Under the pieces are notes generated by a model. That model saw only the letters and a list, made by a program, of their open reading frames with translations. It made no database searches and had not been told where the DNA came from. A stretch of 44,317 bases of DNA. Source: an uncultured Flavobacteriales bacterium. GTDB taxonomy: Bacteria > Bacteroidota > Bacteroidia > Flavobacteriales_D > Crocinitomicaceae. Below are positions 34,499 through 41,805 of this stretch, in pieces. Every line of letters starts with the position of its first letter. Position 1 is the stretch's first letter. Made by a program: the position numbers and the translations under genes. The DNA lies in the NCBI GenBank assembly GCA_913056215.1, contig CAJXMN010000011.1, positions 1-44,317 of the forward strand, in the 5' to 3' direction.

Positions 34499-36260
34499 CT
34501 TCACCACCATTTTGATCTTCTAAAAGTTGTTTCGCGTACATATCTGCATAAACACCATTTTGAGCTAAAAGTTCTTCGTGAGAACCTTCTTCAATTTTCT
34601 GTCCATGATCTAAGACTAAGATGCGATCGGCATTCCGAATAGAAGATACGCGATGACTGACGATGAGCGTGGTGTTCTTTTTAATCTGCGGTTTGATATT
34701 ATCCAGAATTATTTCTTCCGTTTCGGTGTCTACCGCAGAAAGACAATCATCCAAAATAAGTAGTTTCGGTTCACGAATGAGTGCACGAGCAATAGAAATG
34801 CGCTGTTTTTGTCCTCCACTCAAATTCACTCCACGTTCTCCCAATATCGTATCAAGACCATTTTTAAATGTCTTGATGTTGTGCCAAACATGTGTCGTTT
34901 TCAGTACCTCCTTAATGGTGTCTTCATTTGCTTTCTGATGCGCCGAAAGACCAAATAAGACATTGTTTCTTATGGAATCTGAAAATAAAAACACTTCCTG
35001 CGGCACAACGCCTGTTTGTTTACGAAAATCATTAATATTGATGGATTTCAGCGGTTTTCCATCCACTCTTATTTCACCATCAATAGGATCAAATTGACGC
35101 ATAAGTAGATTAATAACGGTACTTTTACCAGAACCTGTCCGACCCAAAATAGCCAGCGTCTCCCCGTTTTGGATAGAAAAACTCAAATCACGCACTGCTT
35201 CAATGCCAGAAGTAGGAAACGTATAGGAAACCTGATCAAAAACTACTTCTCCTTCAAAATGAAACGGTGCATCCGTTGGCGATTTAATCTCAGGCTCCTC
35301 TCTTAAAAATTCGTTGATACGTTCCTGACTTGCCGCAGCGCGCTGAATGATGGATGTTACCCACCCCACACTGGCAAAAGGCCAGGTCAGCATGTTTACA
35401 TAAAAAATAAAAGCTACAATATCACCGCTTCTAATATCATTCTGAAGATCAAATGAAAGTATACCCCCAATATAAATGGTCAAAATCGTACTGAGACCGA
35501 TCAAAAAGGTAATTGTCGGCATAAAGAAAGCATTGGTTTTGACCAAGTCCATATGCTTTTTGAGGTAAGTATCGGCATTCTCATCAAATACCTTCCGAAA
35601 TCTTGCTTCACCGCTGTAGGCTTTAAGAACGGGGATTCCGGAAAAGGTTTCTTGAACAATGGTAGAAATGCGCGATTGTTGACGCTGCACGCGCTCGCTC
35701 TGACGATTCATACGACTGGAAACTTTGTATACCAGGAAAGACATAATGGGCAGCGGTGCCAGGGTATAAAGGGTTAATTCGATACTGATGTTCATCATTG
35801 AATAAATGGTGAACGTAAAAAGAACGGATAAGTTCACTGTATACATGACGCCAGGTCCGAGATACATCCGCACATGCGTAATATCCTCGGAAATGCGATT
35901 CATTAAATCTCCTGTATTATTTTTTTTGTAGAAATTATACGTCAAGCGTTGATATTGCTCATACACTTCATTTTTAAGGTCGAATTCTATGAACCGCGAT
36001 ACAACGATCACTGTTTGGCGAGTTAAAAAGAGAAAAATACCTTTCCCCAGTGATAAAGCAAGATAAATTCCTCCTAGCCACATGGCAATATTTGCCCAGT
36101 TTTCGACATTGAAATTTTCCTCAAACTGATTAACTGCATCCTTGACTATGAGGGGCATATTCACATAGAAGAAATTGGATCCAATGATAAATAATACACC
36201 GAGAAGCAGACGCCATTTATATTTAATGAAATATTTGTTGAGATAGCGGAGAGACTTCAT
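34488..36260 (-). CDS. ABC exporter, permease-ATPase fusion (MsbA/MdlB/BmrC-like half transporter)
   Basis: A 590-residue half-transporter with six membrane helices (about residues 1-310) and a C-terminal ATPase. Walker A is GRTGSGKS, the Q-loop PQEVFLFSD, the signature LSGGQKQR and the H-loop His536 (SHR). Walker B ends LILDD, so the catalytic glutamate is replaced by Asp505; this pattern is known in one half of heterodimeric exporters such as BmrC/YheI and TM287. No partner half is next to it. The substrate is unknown (drug or lipid). It overlaps uvrA at the 3' end. Confidence 0.9.
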   Translation of the reverse strand: MKSLRYLNKYFIKYKWRLLLGVLFIIGSNFFYVNMPLIVKDAVNQFEENFNVENWANIAMWLGGIYLALSLGKGIFLFLTRQTVIVVSRFIEFDLKNEVYEQYQRLTYNFYKKNNTGDLMNRISEDITHVRMYLGPGVMYTVNLSVLFTFTIYSMMNISIELTLYTLAPLPIMSFLVYKVSSRMNRQSERVQRQQSRISTIVQETFSGIPVLKAYSGEARFRKVFDENADTYLKKHMDLVKTNAFFMPTITFLIGLSTILTIYIGGILSFDLQNDIRSGDIVAFIFYVNMLTWPFASVGWVTSIIQRAAASQERINEFLREEPEIKSPTDAPFHFEGEVVFDQVSYTFPTSGIEAVRDLSFSIQNGETLAILGRTGSGKSTVINLLMRQFDPIDGEIRVDGKPLKSININDFRKQTGVVPQEVFLFSDSIRNNVLFGLSAHQKANEDTIKEVLKTTHVWHNIKTFKNGLDTILGERGVNLSGGQKQRISIARALIREPKLLILDDCLSAVDTETEEIILDNIKPQIKKNTTLIVSHRVSSIRNADRILVLDHGQKIEEGSHEELLAQNGVYADMYAKQLLEDQNGGEDDK

Positions 36261-36310
36261 CTATTAATTTTCTATTTTTGCACTGCAAATGCGCTTCATT
36301 TTGTGTGATG

Positions 36311-36318
36311 CAAAAGTA
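36311..36318 (-). promoter_or_regulatory. -7 element of the ABC exporter-uvrA unit
   Basis: The minus strand reads TACTTTTG, matching TAnnTTTG, about 50 nt before the ATG at 36260. No TTG at -33 was found. Confidence 0.35.
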
Positions 36319-36360
36319 GCCATTTGATTTAAAAGAAGCGTAAAATAAGAGCATATTACA

Positions 36361-37458
36361 ATGATAGAAACGAAAGAAGTAAGCGCTGAAGAACTCAAAG
36401 ATAACCCCGTCATCGCGGCGATGAGCCAATATAACCACGAGCAGTTACTTTTTTGTAACGATAACGCTACTGGTTTAAAAGCTATTATCGCCGTTCATAA
36501 CACCGTTTTAGGACCAGCTTTGGGAGGAACGCGCATGTGGATGTATAACAATGAACTCGAAGCATTGAACGACGTGCTTCGCCTTTCTCGGGGAATGACT
36601 TATAAGAATGCGATCTCAGGTTTAAATCTGGGTGGTGGAAAAGCCGTAATCATTGGCGATTCTAAACACATGAAGTCAGAGGCTTTATTTCGTCGATTTG
36701 GTAAATTCGTGAACAGTTTGGCTGGTAAGTATATCACAGCAGAAGATGTGGGCATTACCCCTCAAGACATGTCGTGGGTAAACATGGAAACAAATCATGT
36801 TGCCGGGCTGCCTGGAAAAAGTGGAGATCCTTCGCCTGTAACTGCTTTCGGAACTTATATGGGAATAAAAGCTTGTGCGAAGCAACAATTTGGCTCAGAT
36901 GATTTGTCCGGAAAAAAGGTAGCTGTTCAGGGGATTGGTCATGTGGGAGAATACCTCGTAGAACACCTTTCAAAGGAAAATGCGGAAGTTATCATTACCG
37001 ATATCAATGAAGATAACCTTCAGCGTGTTGCCAAAAAATATGGAGCCCAGGTAGTTGGTGTCGATGAGATTTATGATGTAGACATGGACATTTACGCACC
37101 TTGTGCCCTGGGAGCGACTGTAAATGATAACACGCTTTCGCGCTTAAAATGTTCAATCATTGCCGGAGCTGCTAACAATCAGTTGGCTGACGAAAAGGTT
37201 CACGGTAAAGCCGTATTAGATAAAAACATTGTTTATGCACCCGACTTCGCATTGAATGCAGGAGGAGTAATTAATTGCTATGCTGAGGTGACAGGTCAAT
37301 CTTCATCATGGGCCATGAATAAGGCCGAGGAAATTTATGATACAATTGGCACTATTATTCAACGGGCAGCTAATGAAAATGTACCTGCTTATGCCATCGC
37401 CAACAAAGTAGCAGAAGAACGCATTTCATCAATTGGTCAAGTAAAATTACCGTACTAG
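36361..37458 (+). CDS. Leucine dehydrogenase (Glu/Leu/Phe/Val dehydrogenase family)
   Basis: A 365-residue cytosolic NAD-dependent enzyme that deaminates leucine, valine and isoleucine to 2-oxo acids, or the reverse. LGPALGGTRMW, GMTYKNAISGLNLGGGKA (conserved lysines Lys82 and Lys94) and the dinucleotide-binding VAVQGIGHVGEYL match leucine dehydrogenases. Length fits LeuDH (about 365) rather than glutamate dehydrogenase (about 420-450). Only 6 bp separate it from nusB, so the two are likely co-transcribed. Confidence 0.93.
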   Translation: MIETKEVSAEELKDNPVIAAMSQYNHEQLLFCNDNATGLKAIIAVHNTVLGPALGGTRMWMYNNELEALNDVLRLSRGMTYKNAISGLNLGGGKAVIIGDSKHMKSEALFRRFGKFVNSLAGKYITAEDVGITPQDMSWVNMETNHVAGLPGKSGDPSPVTAFGTYMGIKACAKQQFGSDDLSGKKVAVQGIGHVGEYLVEHLSKENAEVIITDINEDNLQRVAKKYGAQVVGVDEIYDVDMDIYAPCALGATVNDNTLSRLKCSIIAGAANNQLADEKVHGKAVLDKNIVYAPDFALNAGGVINCYAEVTGQSSSWAMNKAEEIYDTIGTIIQRAANENVPAYAIANKVAEERISSIGQVKLPY

Positions 37459-37464
37459 TAGGGC

Positions 37465-38415
37465 ATGTTAAATAGAAGACATTTACGAATAAAAGTACTG
37501 CAGACGCTTTATTCTTTCGCTCAACGCGAGGATATGGATTATGTGAAAGCAAAGAACGAACTGCTCAAAGCAGTTGAGAAAATGTACGATTTGTATATTG
37601 CTTTGCTATTGATCTTTCCTGAGCTTAAAAATAAAGGTGAGCACCGTATTGAAGAGAACAAGAAGAAGTTATTACCAAAGGAAGAGGATTTGAATCCCAA
37701 CCGTAAGTTCGTCGATAGTGCAATTATACAAATTATTGAAGAACAAGCGGAGCTACGTCACCAATCGGAATCTCGCAAGGTTAATTGGGTTGGCGCAGAA
37801 GAGCAAGAATTGTTGCGTAAAATGTATAATGCGCTCAAGGATTCAGAAACCTACTTCGAGTTTATGGACAACGACGTTTCCAGTTTTGAAGAAGACAAAA
37901 CGTTTGCTGTTCAACTTTTCAAACACGAAATAGCAAATTTCCCATTGCTGTATGATTACCTGGAGGAAAAAAGTATCTACTGGTTGGATGATATTGACTT
38001 GACTTGCTCCATGGTACTCAAGACAATCAAAGGTTTTAAGGAAGATGATGAAACCCCTTCCATTCTCCCGCTATATAAGCCCAATGACGACGAAAAAGAG
38101 TTTATTGAGGTTTTATTGAAAGAAACGATTCGCATGGAAAGTGACAACTTAAAGCTTATCGATAGCCTCACCAAAAATTGGGAGCTCGATCGCATTGCGA
38201 AAATGGATATGCTACTAATGGAAATGGCAATCACTGAATTACAAGTATTTCCCAATATTCCAACGAAAGTAACGTTAAACGAATATATTGAAATATCTAA
38301 GTTTTATTCTACACCAAAGAGTAATGTTTTTATTAATGGCGTTTTGGATAAAGCGATCTCAAAACTTAAGGATGAAGGTAAAATCAAAAAAATAGGACGC
38401 GGTCTTATGGACTAA
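37465..38415 (+). CDS. nusB: Transcription antitermination factor NusB (extended form)
   Basis: A 316-residue protein; E. coli NusB has about 140. The N-terminus MLNRRHLRIKVLQTLYSFAQ and the C-terminal half (LIDSLTKNWELDRIAKMDML, then TLNEYIEISKFY) match NusB, with a long charged, helical insertion between them, as is usual in Bacteroidota. NusB forms part of the rRNA antitermination complex with NusE (S10). It lies 6 bp after LeuDH and 13 bp before the DUF1573 gene. Confidence 0.93.
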   Translation: MLNRRHLRIKVLQTLYSFAQREDMDYVKAKNELLKAVEKMYDLYIALLLIFPELKNKGEHRIEENKKKLLPKEEDLNPNRKFVDSAIIQIIEEQAELRHQSESRKVNWVGAEEQELLRKMYNALKDSETYFEFMDNDVSSFEEDKTFAVQLFKHEIANFPLLYDYLEEKSIYWLDDIDLTCSMVLKTIKGFKEDDETPSILPLYKPNDDEKEFIEVLLKETIRMESDNLKLIDSLTKNWELDRIAKMDMLLMEMAITELQVFPNIPTKVTLNEYIEISKFYSTPKSNVFINGVLDKAISKLKDEGKIKKIGRGLMD

Positions 38416-38428
38416 TCTGTATTAAGGA

Positions 38429-38833
38429 ATGAAAATGATGTTTAAATATTTTGGAATACTTTTTCTAGCCAGTCTTCTCTTCAGTTGCACAGGTGGTGAA
38501 GACTCTGCGAAAATAGGTCAATACACCACTTTCTCCATTGACAAAGTTTACGATGCAGGAAAGGTGGCTAAAGGAGAACTCATACAAGCCACTTTCGAAG
38601 TGAAAAACACAGGTACCTACCCACTGATTATTGCTGATGTACAAGAATCGTGCACCTGCACGGTTTCAGATTATCCGCAGGATCCCATTGAACCGGGAGA
38701 AACGGGTACGATTAAAGCGACAGTCAATACAGATGAAACAAACCGAGGAAACATAAAAAAACCGATTGAAATAACAGCTAATACAAGACCATCTACAACA
38801 GAAGTTAACATCATCGCACAGGTGATTGATTAA
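38429..38833 (+). CDS. DUF1573 lipoprotein
   Basis: A 134-residue protein with a lipoprotein signal ending in the lipobox LLFSC, then a DUF1573 Ig-like domain (FEVKNTGTYPLIIADVQESCTC, PGETGTIKATV). The CTC-containing motif is the domain hallmark. Its function is not established. AAGGA at 38424-38428 is ideally spaced for the in-frame ATG at 38435, so the true start may be two codons downstream. It sits between nusB and yajC, an arrangement common in Bacteroidota. Confidence 0.88.
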   Translation: MKMMFKYFGILFLASLLFSCTGGEDSAKIGQYTTFSIDKVYDAGKVAKGELIQATFEVKNTGTYPLIIADVQESCTCTVSDYPQDPIEPGETGTIKATVNTDETNRGNIKKPIEITANTRPSTTEVNIIAQVID

Positions 38834-38867
38834 AATTTATAACAATTAATAAAAACGAGTAATTATT

Positions 38868-39152
38868 ATGGGAGAAGGAACGAGTCAAATTATCATGTTG
38901 GTACTCATATTAGGAGTGTTTTACTTCTTTATGATTCGTCCACAGATGAAAAAACAGAAGGAACTTAAGAAGTTTCGTGAAGGCCTTAGTGAAGGGGATA
39001 AAGTTGTCACTATTGGAGGAATCCATGGCAAGATTCTCGAAGTAAACGACACCAATGTGCTATTAAATTGCGAAGGCAGTACCAAGTTGCGCGTCGAAAA
39101 ATCAGCGCTAACAAATGGTACAGACGGTCAGCAGTTAGGTCAAAAGAAATAA
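38868..39152 (+). CDS. yajC: Preprotein translocase subunit YajC
   Basis: A 94-residue protein with one N-terminal membrane helix (about 6-25) followed by the conserved IRPQMKKQKELKKF and GDKVVTIGGIHGKILEV. YajC associates with SecDF and SecYEG in the inner membrane. Length is normal. It is the last gene of the LeuDH-nusB-DUF1573-yajC run and is followed by a strong terminator. Confidence 0.96.
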   Translation: MGEGTSQIIMLVLILGVFYFFMIRPQMKKQKELKKFREGLSEGDKVVTIGGIHGKILEVNDTNVLLNCEGSTKLRVEKSALTNGTDGQQLGQKK

Positions 39153-39169
39153 GATCAACACAATGAACC

Positions 39170-39205
39170 AAAAAGGGCGAATTGAACACTCAATTCGCCC
39201 TTTTT
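39170..39205. terminator. Bidirectional rho-independent terminator between yajC and the DUF4294 gene
   Basis: A perfect 16-bp stem (AAAAAGGGCGAATTGA with TCAATTCGCCCTTTTT) surrounds a 4-nt loop ACAC. A-runs and T-runs lie at both ends, so it works in both directions. It starts 17 bp after the yajC stop and ends one base before the stop codon of the convergent gene. Confidence 0.93.
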
Positions 39206-39206
39206 A

Positions 39207-39926
39207 TTAGTCGTCACTCCGACGCTCTTCACGTCGCTCCCGACGTTTTTCTCTTCTTTCTTTTCGTCGCTTTTTGCGCATCTCCCTTCGGTTCTCGCGC
39301 ACTCTCTTTTTATACGCTTTTCGATCTTTTCGATAATGCTCGCGATCGACCGTTTCAAAGGTGGAATCGTACTCCACCACACCATCATTTAAATCATTGA
39401 TGACACATTCAAGTACAAAATCTTCATTATTGGGATCATAAGTGGCTTCAAGGTTTTGATCAAACATCCCCGCCATCCCTGTAAAGATTGCAGCTTGTGT
39501 TTTGCCTTTGTAGGTACTAATAATCTCCTTTACAGTCATACCTGTTTCTCTATATATCAATTTGGTCAACACCTTTCCCTCAGAAACATATAACTCCCGA
39601 AGTAAAAATTTAAAATCATCTTTTAACTCGCGATGGGTTTGACGAGCTACTTTGCGTTGTTTGCGCTTTTTATCTCTCTTCTGTATTTCGCGATCGAGGG
39701 AGTCAATCACCTTAGCAGCATGAAGAGCCAATGGGTACACCTTCTTCGCCCGTTTCATATAATAGCGGTACTGAAAATCAAAATTACTCGGCATTTCTAC
39801 CGTTTCGAAATACTGTACAGACTTGATCGTACTATCCTGAAGGAAAAGACTATCTAAATCCTCCTTTTGTGCATATACAAAAGCAGGAGCAATAGTAAAA
39901 AATAGAATTATCCATCGGTTGATCAT
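39207..39926 (-). CDS. DUF4294 protein with arginine-rich tail
   Basis: A 239-residue secreted or periplasmic protein with a signal peptide (MINRWIILFFTIAPAFVYAQ). The central region (YRYYMKRAKKVYPLALHAAKVIDSLD, residues about 52-77, then LIYRETGMTVKEIISTYKG) matches DUF4294, a Bacteroidota-specific family of unknown role. The last 45 residues are a low-complexity block of Arg, Lys and Glu, ending RREERRSDD. It may bind nucleic acid or acidic surface polymer, which is only inference. Confidence 0.85.
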   Translation of the reverse strand: MINRWIILFFTIAPAFVYAQKEDLDSLFLQDSTIKSVQYFETVEMPSNFDFQYRYYMKRAKKVYPLALHAAKVIDSLDREIQKRDKKRKQRKVARQTHRELKDDFKFLLRELYVSEGKVLTKLIYRETGMTVKEIISTYKGKTQAAIFTGMAGMFDQNLEATYDPNNEDFVLECVINDLNDGVVEYDSTFETVDREHYRKDRKAYKKRVRENRREMRKKRRKERREKRRERREERRSDD

Positions 39927-39986
39927 AGCCGTTTCACTTATTTCTCTTATATTTAGTAACGTAAATAGAATTACAAATATTTTGCC

Positions 39987-40451
39987 ATGAAATTAAAAAC
40001 ACACTACTTCGCCTTTATTTTTATAGCAATTGCCTTTTCAATGGGGTGCAAAAATTCAGATAATTCTGATACGACCAACGAAAATAAAGAACAGGACACC
40101 ACACAAACAAAAGAAGAAGATGAAAATTTAGCTTCCGACACCATCACTGATAATGAGGAGGTGATCGATACTATATCTGAGCAATACGAAGATCCTGCAG
40201 TACAGGAAGCACATGAAGAAATCGTTAAAAAGTATGGAACTCAGTGGGATTTTTGCACCTGTGTTCGTAAAAATGATAGTGTGAACTCAGCTATGCTCGC
40301 TGATGGTGTGTCTGATGAAAAAATGGATGCATTGTTTGAACGCTCTGCTCAAATAGATGAAAAATGTAAAGGGTTATTGATCCAACCCAACGCAACCCCT
40401 GAAGACAGGGCAAAACACGAGGTTAAAGTGAATAAATGCCTGGAGGATTAG
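39987..40451 (+). CDS. Small lipoprotein of unknown function with cysteine-rich C-terminus
   Basis: A 154-residue protein with a lipoprotein signal (MKLKTHYFAFIFIAIAFSMGC, lipobox SMGC) and a long acidic, Thr/Asn/Glu-rich linker (about 22-75). A compact C-terminal domain follows, with cysteines in DFCTCVRKNDSVN, DEKCKG and VNKCLED. Four cysteines could form two disulfides. I do not recognise an established name; similar lipoproteins may occur in related Flavobacteriales. It converges with lhgO. Confidence 0.75.
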   Translation: MKLKTHYFAFIFIAIAFSMGCKNSDNSDTTNENKEQDTTQTKEEDENLASDTITDNEEVIDTISEQYEDPAVQEAHEEIVKKYGTQWDFCTCVRKNDSVNSAMLADGVSDEKMDALFERSAQIDEKCKGLLIQPNATPEDRAKHEVKVNKCLED

Positions 40452-40481
40452 ACTAAATCGTACAGTGGAGTATTGATACTT

Positions 40482-41702
40482 CTATTTCAACGAAAAATGT
40501 TTTTCCGCTTCATCAGCGACGTAATCTCCGATCGCTAAAGAAGCAGTGGCTGCGGGTGACGGCGCATTGAGCACGTGTATCGAATGCCCGTGATATTCAA
40601 TTCTAAAATCATCTTTAGTATCACCATCTGTCCCCAATAAAAGCGCTCTCACACCAGACCTTCCTGGCTTGATGTCATCCATTGTTAATGATGGAATCAA
40701 ACCCTGCAGCGTTTTGAGGAATAGTTTCTTTGAAAAAGCACGTCTATACTCATCGATTCCAAATTTCATATTACTAAAAAATAACTTCCACGTTCCACCG
40801 TAAGTGAGTGCATCAAAGGTGTCTTTCCAACTGAAATCAGTTTTCCCGTACCCTTCTCTTTTAAAGGTGAACACAGCATTTGGTCCACACTCAATTTCGC
40901 CATCTGTCATGCGTGTAAAATGAACTCCCAAGAAAGGGAAATCTGGATTTGGTACGGGATAGATCAAATTCTTGACCTTGTGTTTTGCCTGATCAGTAAG
41001 TTCATAGTAATCACCTCTAAACCCAACAACCTGCTCATCAAGATTAACACCATCTTTCCTCGCCAGGCGATCAGCTTGCAGTCCAGCACAAAAAACGAGA
41101 TGCTTCGCTTTAAACTTCTGTGTAGCTCCCACAACAGTATTTGCATCAGCTCCTTTTTCGACTGCTATAACTTCTTCACCCAAGACCGTTTTCGACTGTT
41201 CATTGATACCCTGTGCAATTTCGATCATCTTTTCAGTAGCTCTGCGATAATCAATGATTCCCGTCACTGGAACCCAAATGCCGGCAACACCTTCCACATG
41301 AGGTTCGTGCTCTTTGATTTGATCAGCATTTATTTTTTCGATTCCTTCAATACCATTTTCAATACCGTTCTCGAAAATTTTATCCATGTACGGTATTTCC
41401 TCCTCTTTAGTCGCCACAACAACCTTTCCACAAACATCGTGAGGAACGTCATTCTCTTGTGCAAACGCTACCAATTCGCGCCGTCCTTTAACGCAGTTCT
41501 CCGCTTTTAGCGACCCCGGTTTATAGTACAACCCCGAATGGATTACACCCGAGTTGTTCCCCGTTTGATGATCGGCAAAAACATCTTCTTTTTCGATCAA
41601 AATAATATTGAGGTGTGGATTGCGTTTTTGCAGCTTGTAAAAAGTTGCTGCTCCTACTATTCCACCACCAATAATTGCTACGTCGTACACTTGATTATCC
41701 AC
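40482..41702 (-). CDS. lhgO: L-2-hydroxyglutarate oxidase/dehydrogenase
   Basis: A 406-residue FAD-dependent oxidoreductase of the DAO superfamily that oxidises L-2-hydroxyglutarate to 2-oxoglutarate. The FAD-binding GGGIVGAAT (residues 12-20), NNSGVIHSGLYY and the C-terminal GRSGVRALL and NAPSPAATASLAIG match LhgO/YgaF. The enzyme passes electrons to the quinone pool in E. coli. A single-gene unit with its own promoter element. Confidence 0.93.
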   Translation of the reverse strand: MDNQVYDVAIIGGGIVGAATFYKLQKRNPHLNIILIEKEDVFADHQTGNNSGVIHSGLYYKPGSLKAENCVKGRRELVAFAQENDVPHDVCGKVVVATKEEEIPYMDKIFENGIENGIEGIEKINADQIKEHEPHVEGVAGIWVPVTGIIDYRRATEKMIEIAQGINEQSKTVLGEEVIAVEKGADANTVVGATQKFKAKHLVFCAGLQADRLARKDGVNLDEQVVGFRGDYYELTDQAKHKVKNLIYPVPNPDFPFLGVHFTRMTDGEIECGPNAVFTFKREGYGKTDFSWKDTFDALTYGGTWKLFFSNMKFGIDEYRRAFSKKLFLKTLQGLIPSLTMDDIKPGRSGVRALLLGTDGDTKDDFRIEYHGHSIHVLNAPSPAATASLAIGDYVADEAEKHFSLK

Positions 41703-41718
41703 GATAAACTATTTTGGA

Positions 41719-41726
41719 CAAAAGTA
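41719..41726 (-). promoter_or_regulatory. -7 element of lhgO
   Basis: The minus strand reads TACTTTTG (matches TAnnTTTG), 17 nt before the ATG at 41702. No TTG was found at -33. Confidence 0.4.
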
Positions 41727-41805
41727 ATAAATCTGTCCATGTCTGCTGTGCGAAATGATTGAATTCGTATAGAATTTGTCAATTGAGGGTCGAATAATTA
41801 ACGGT

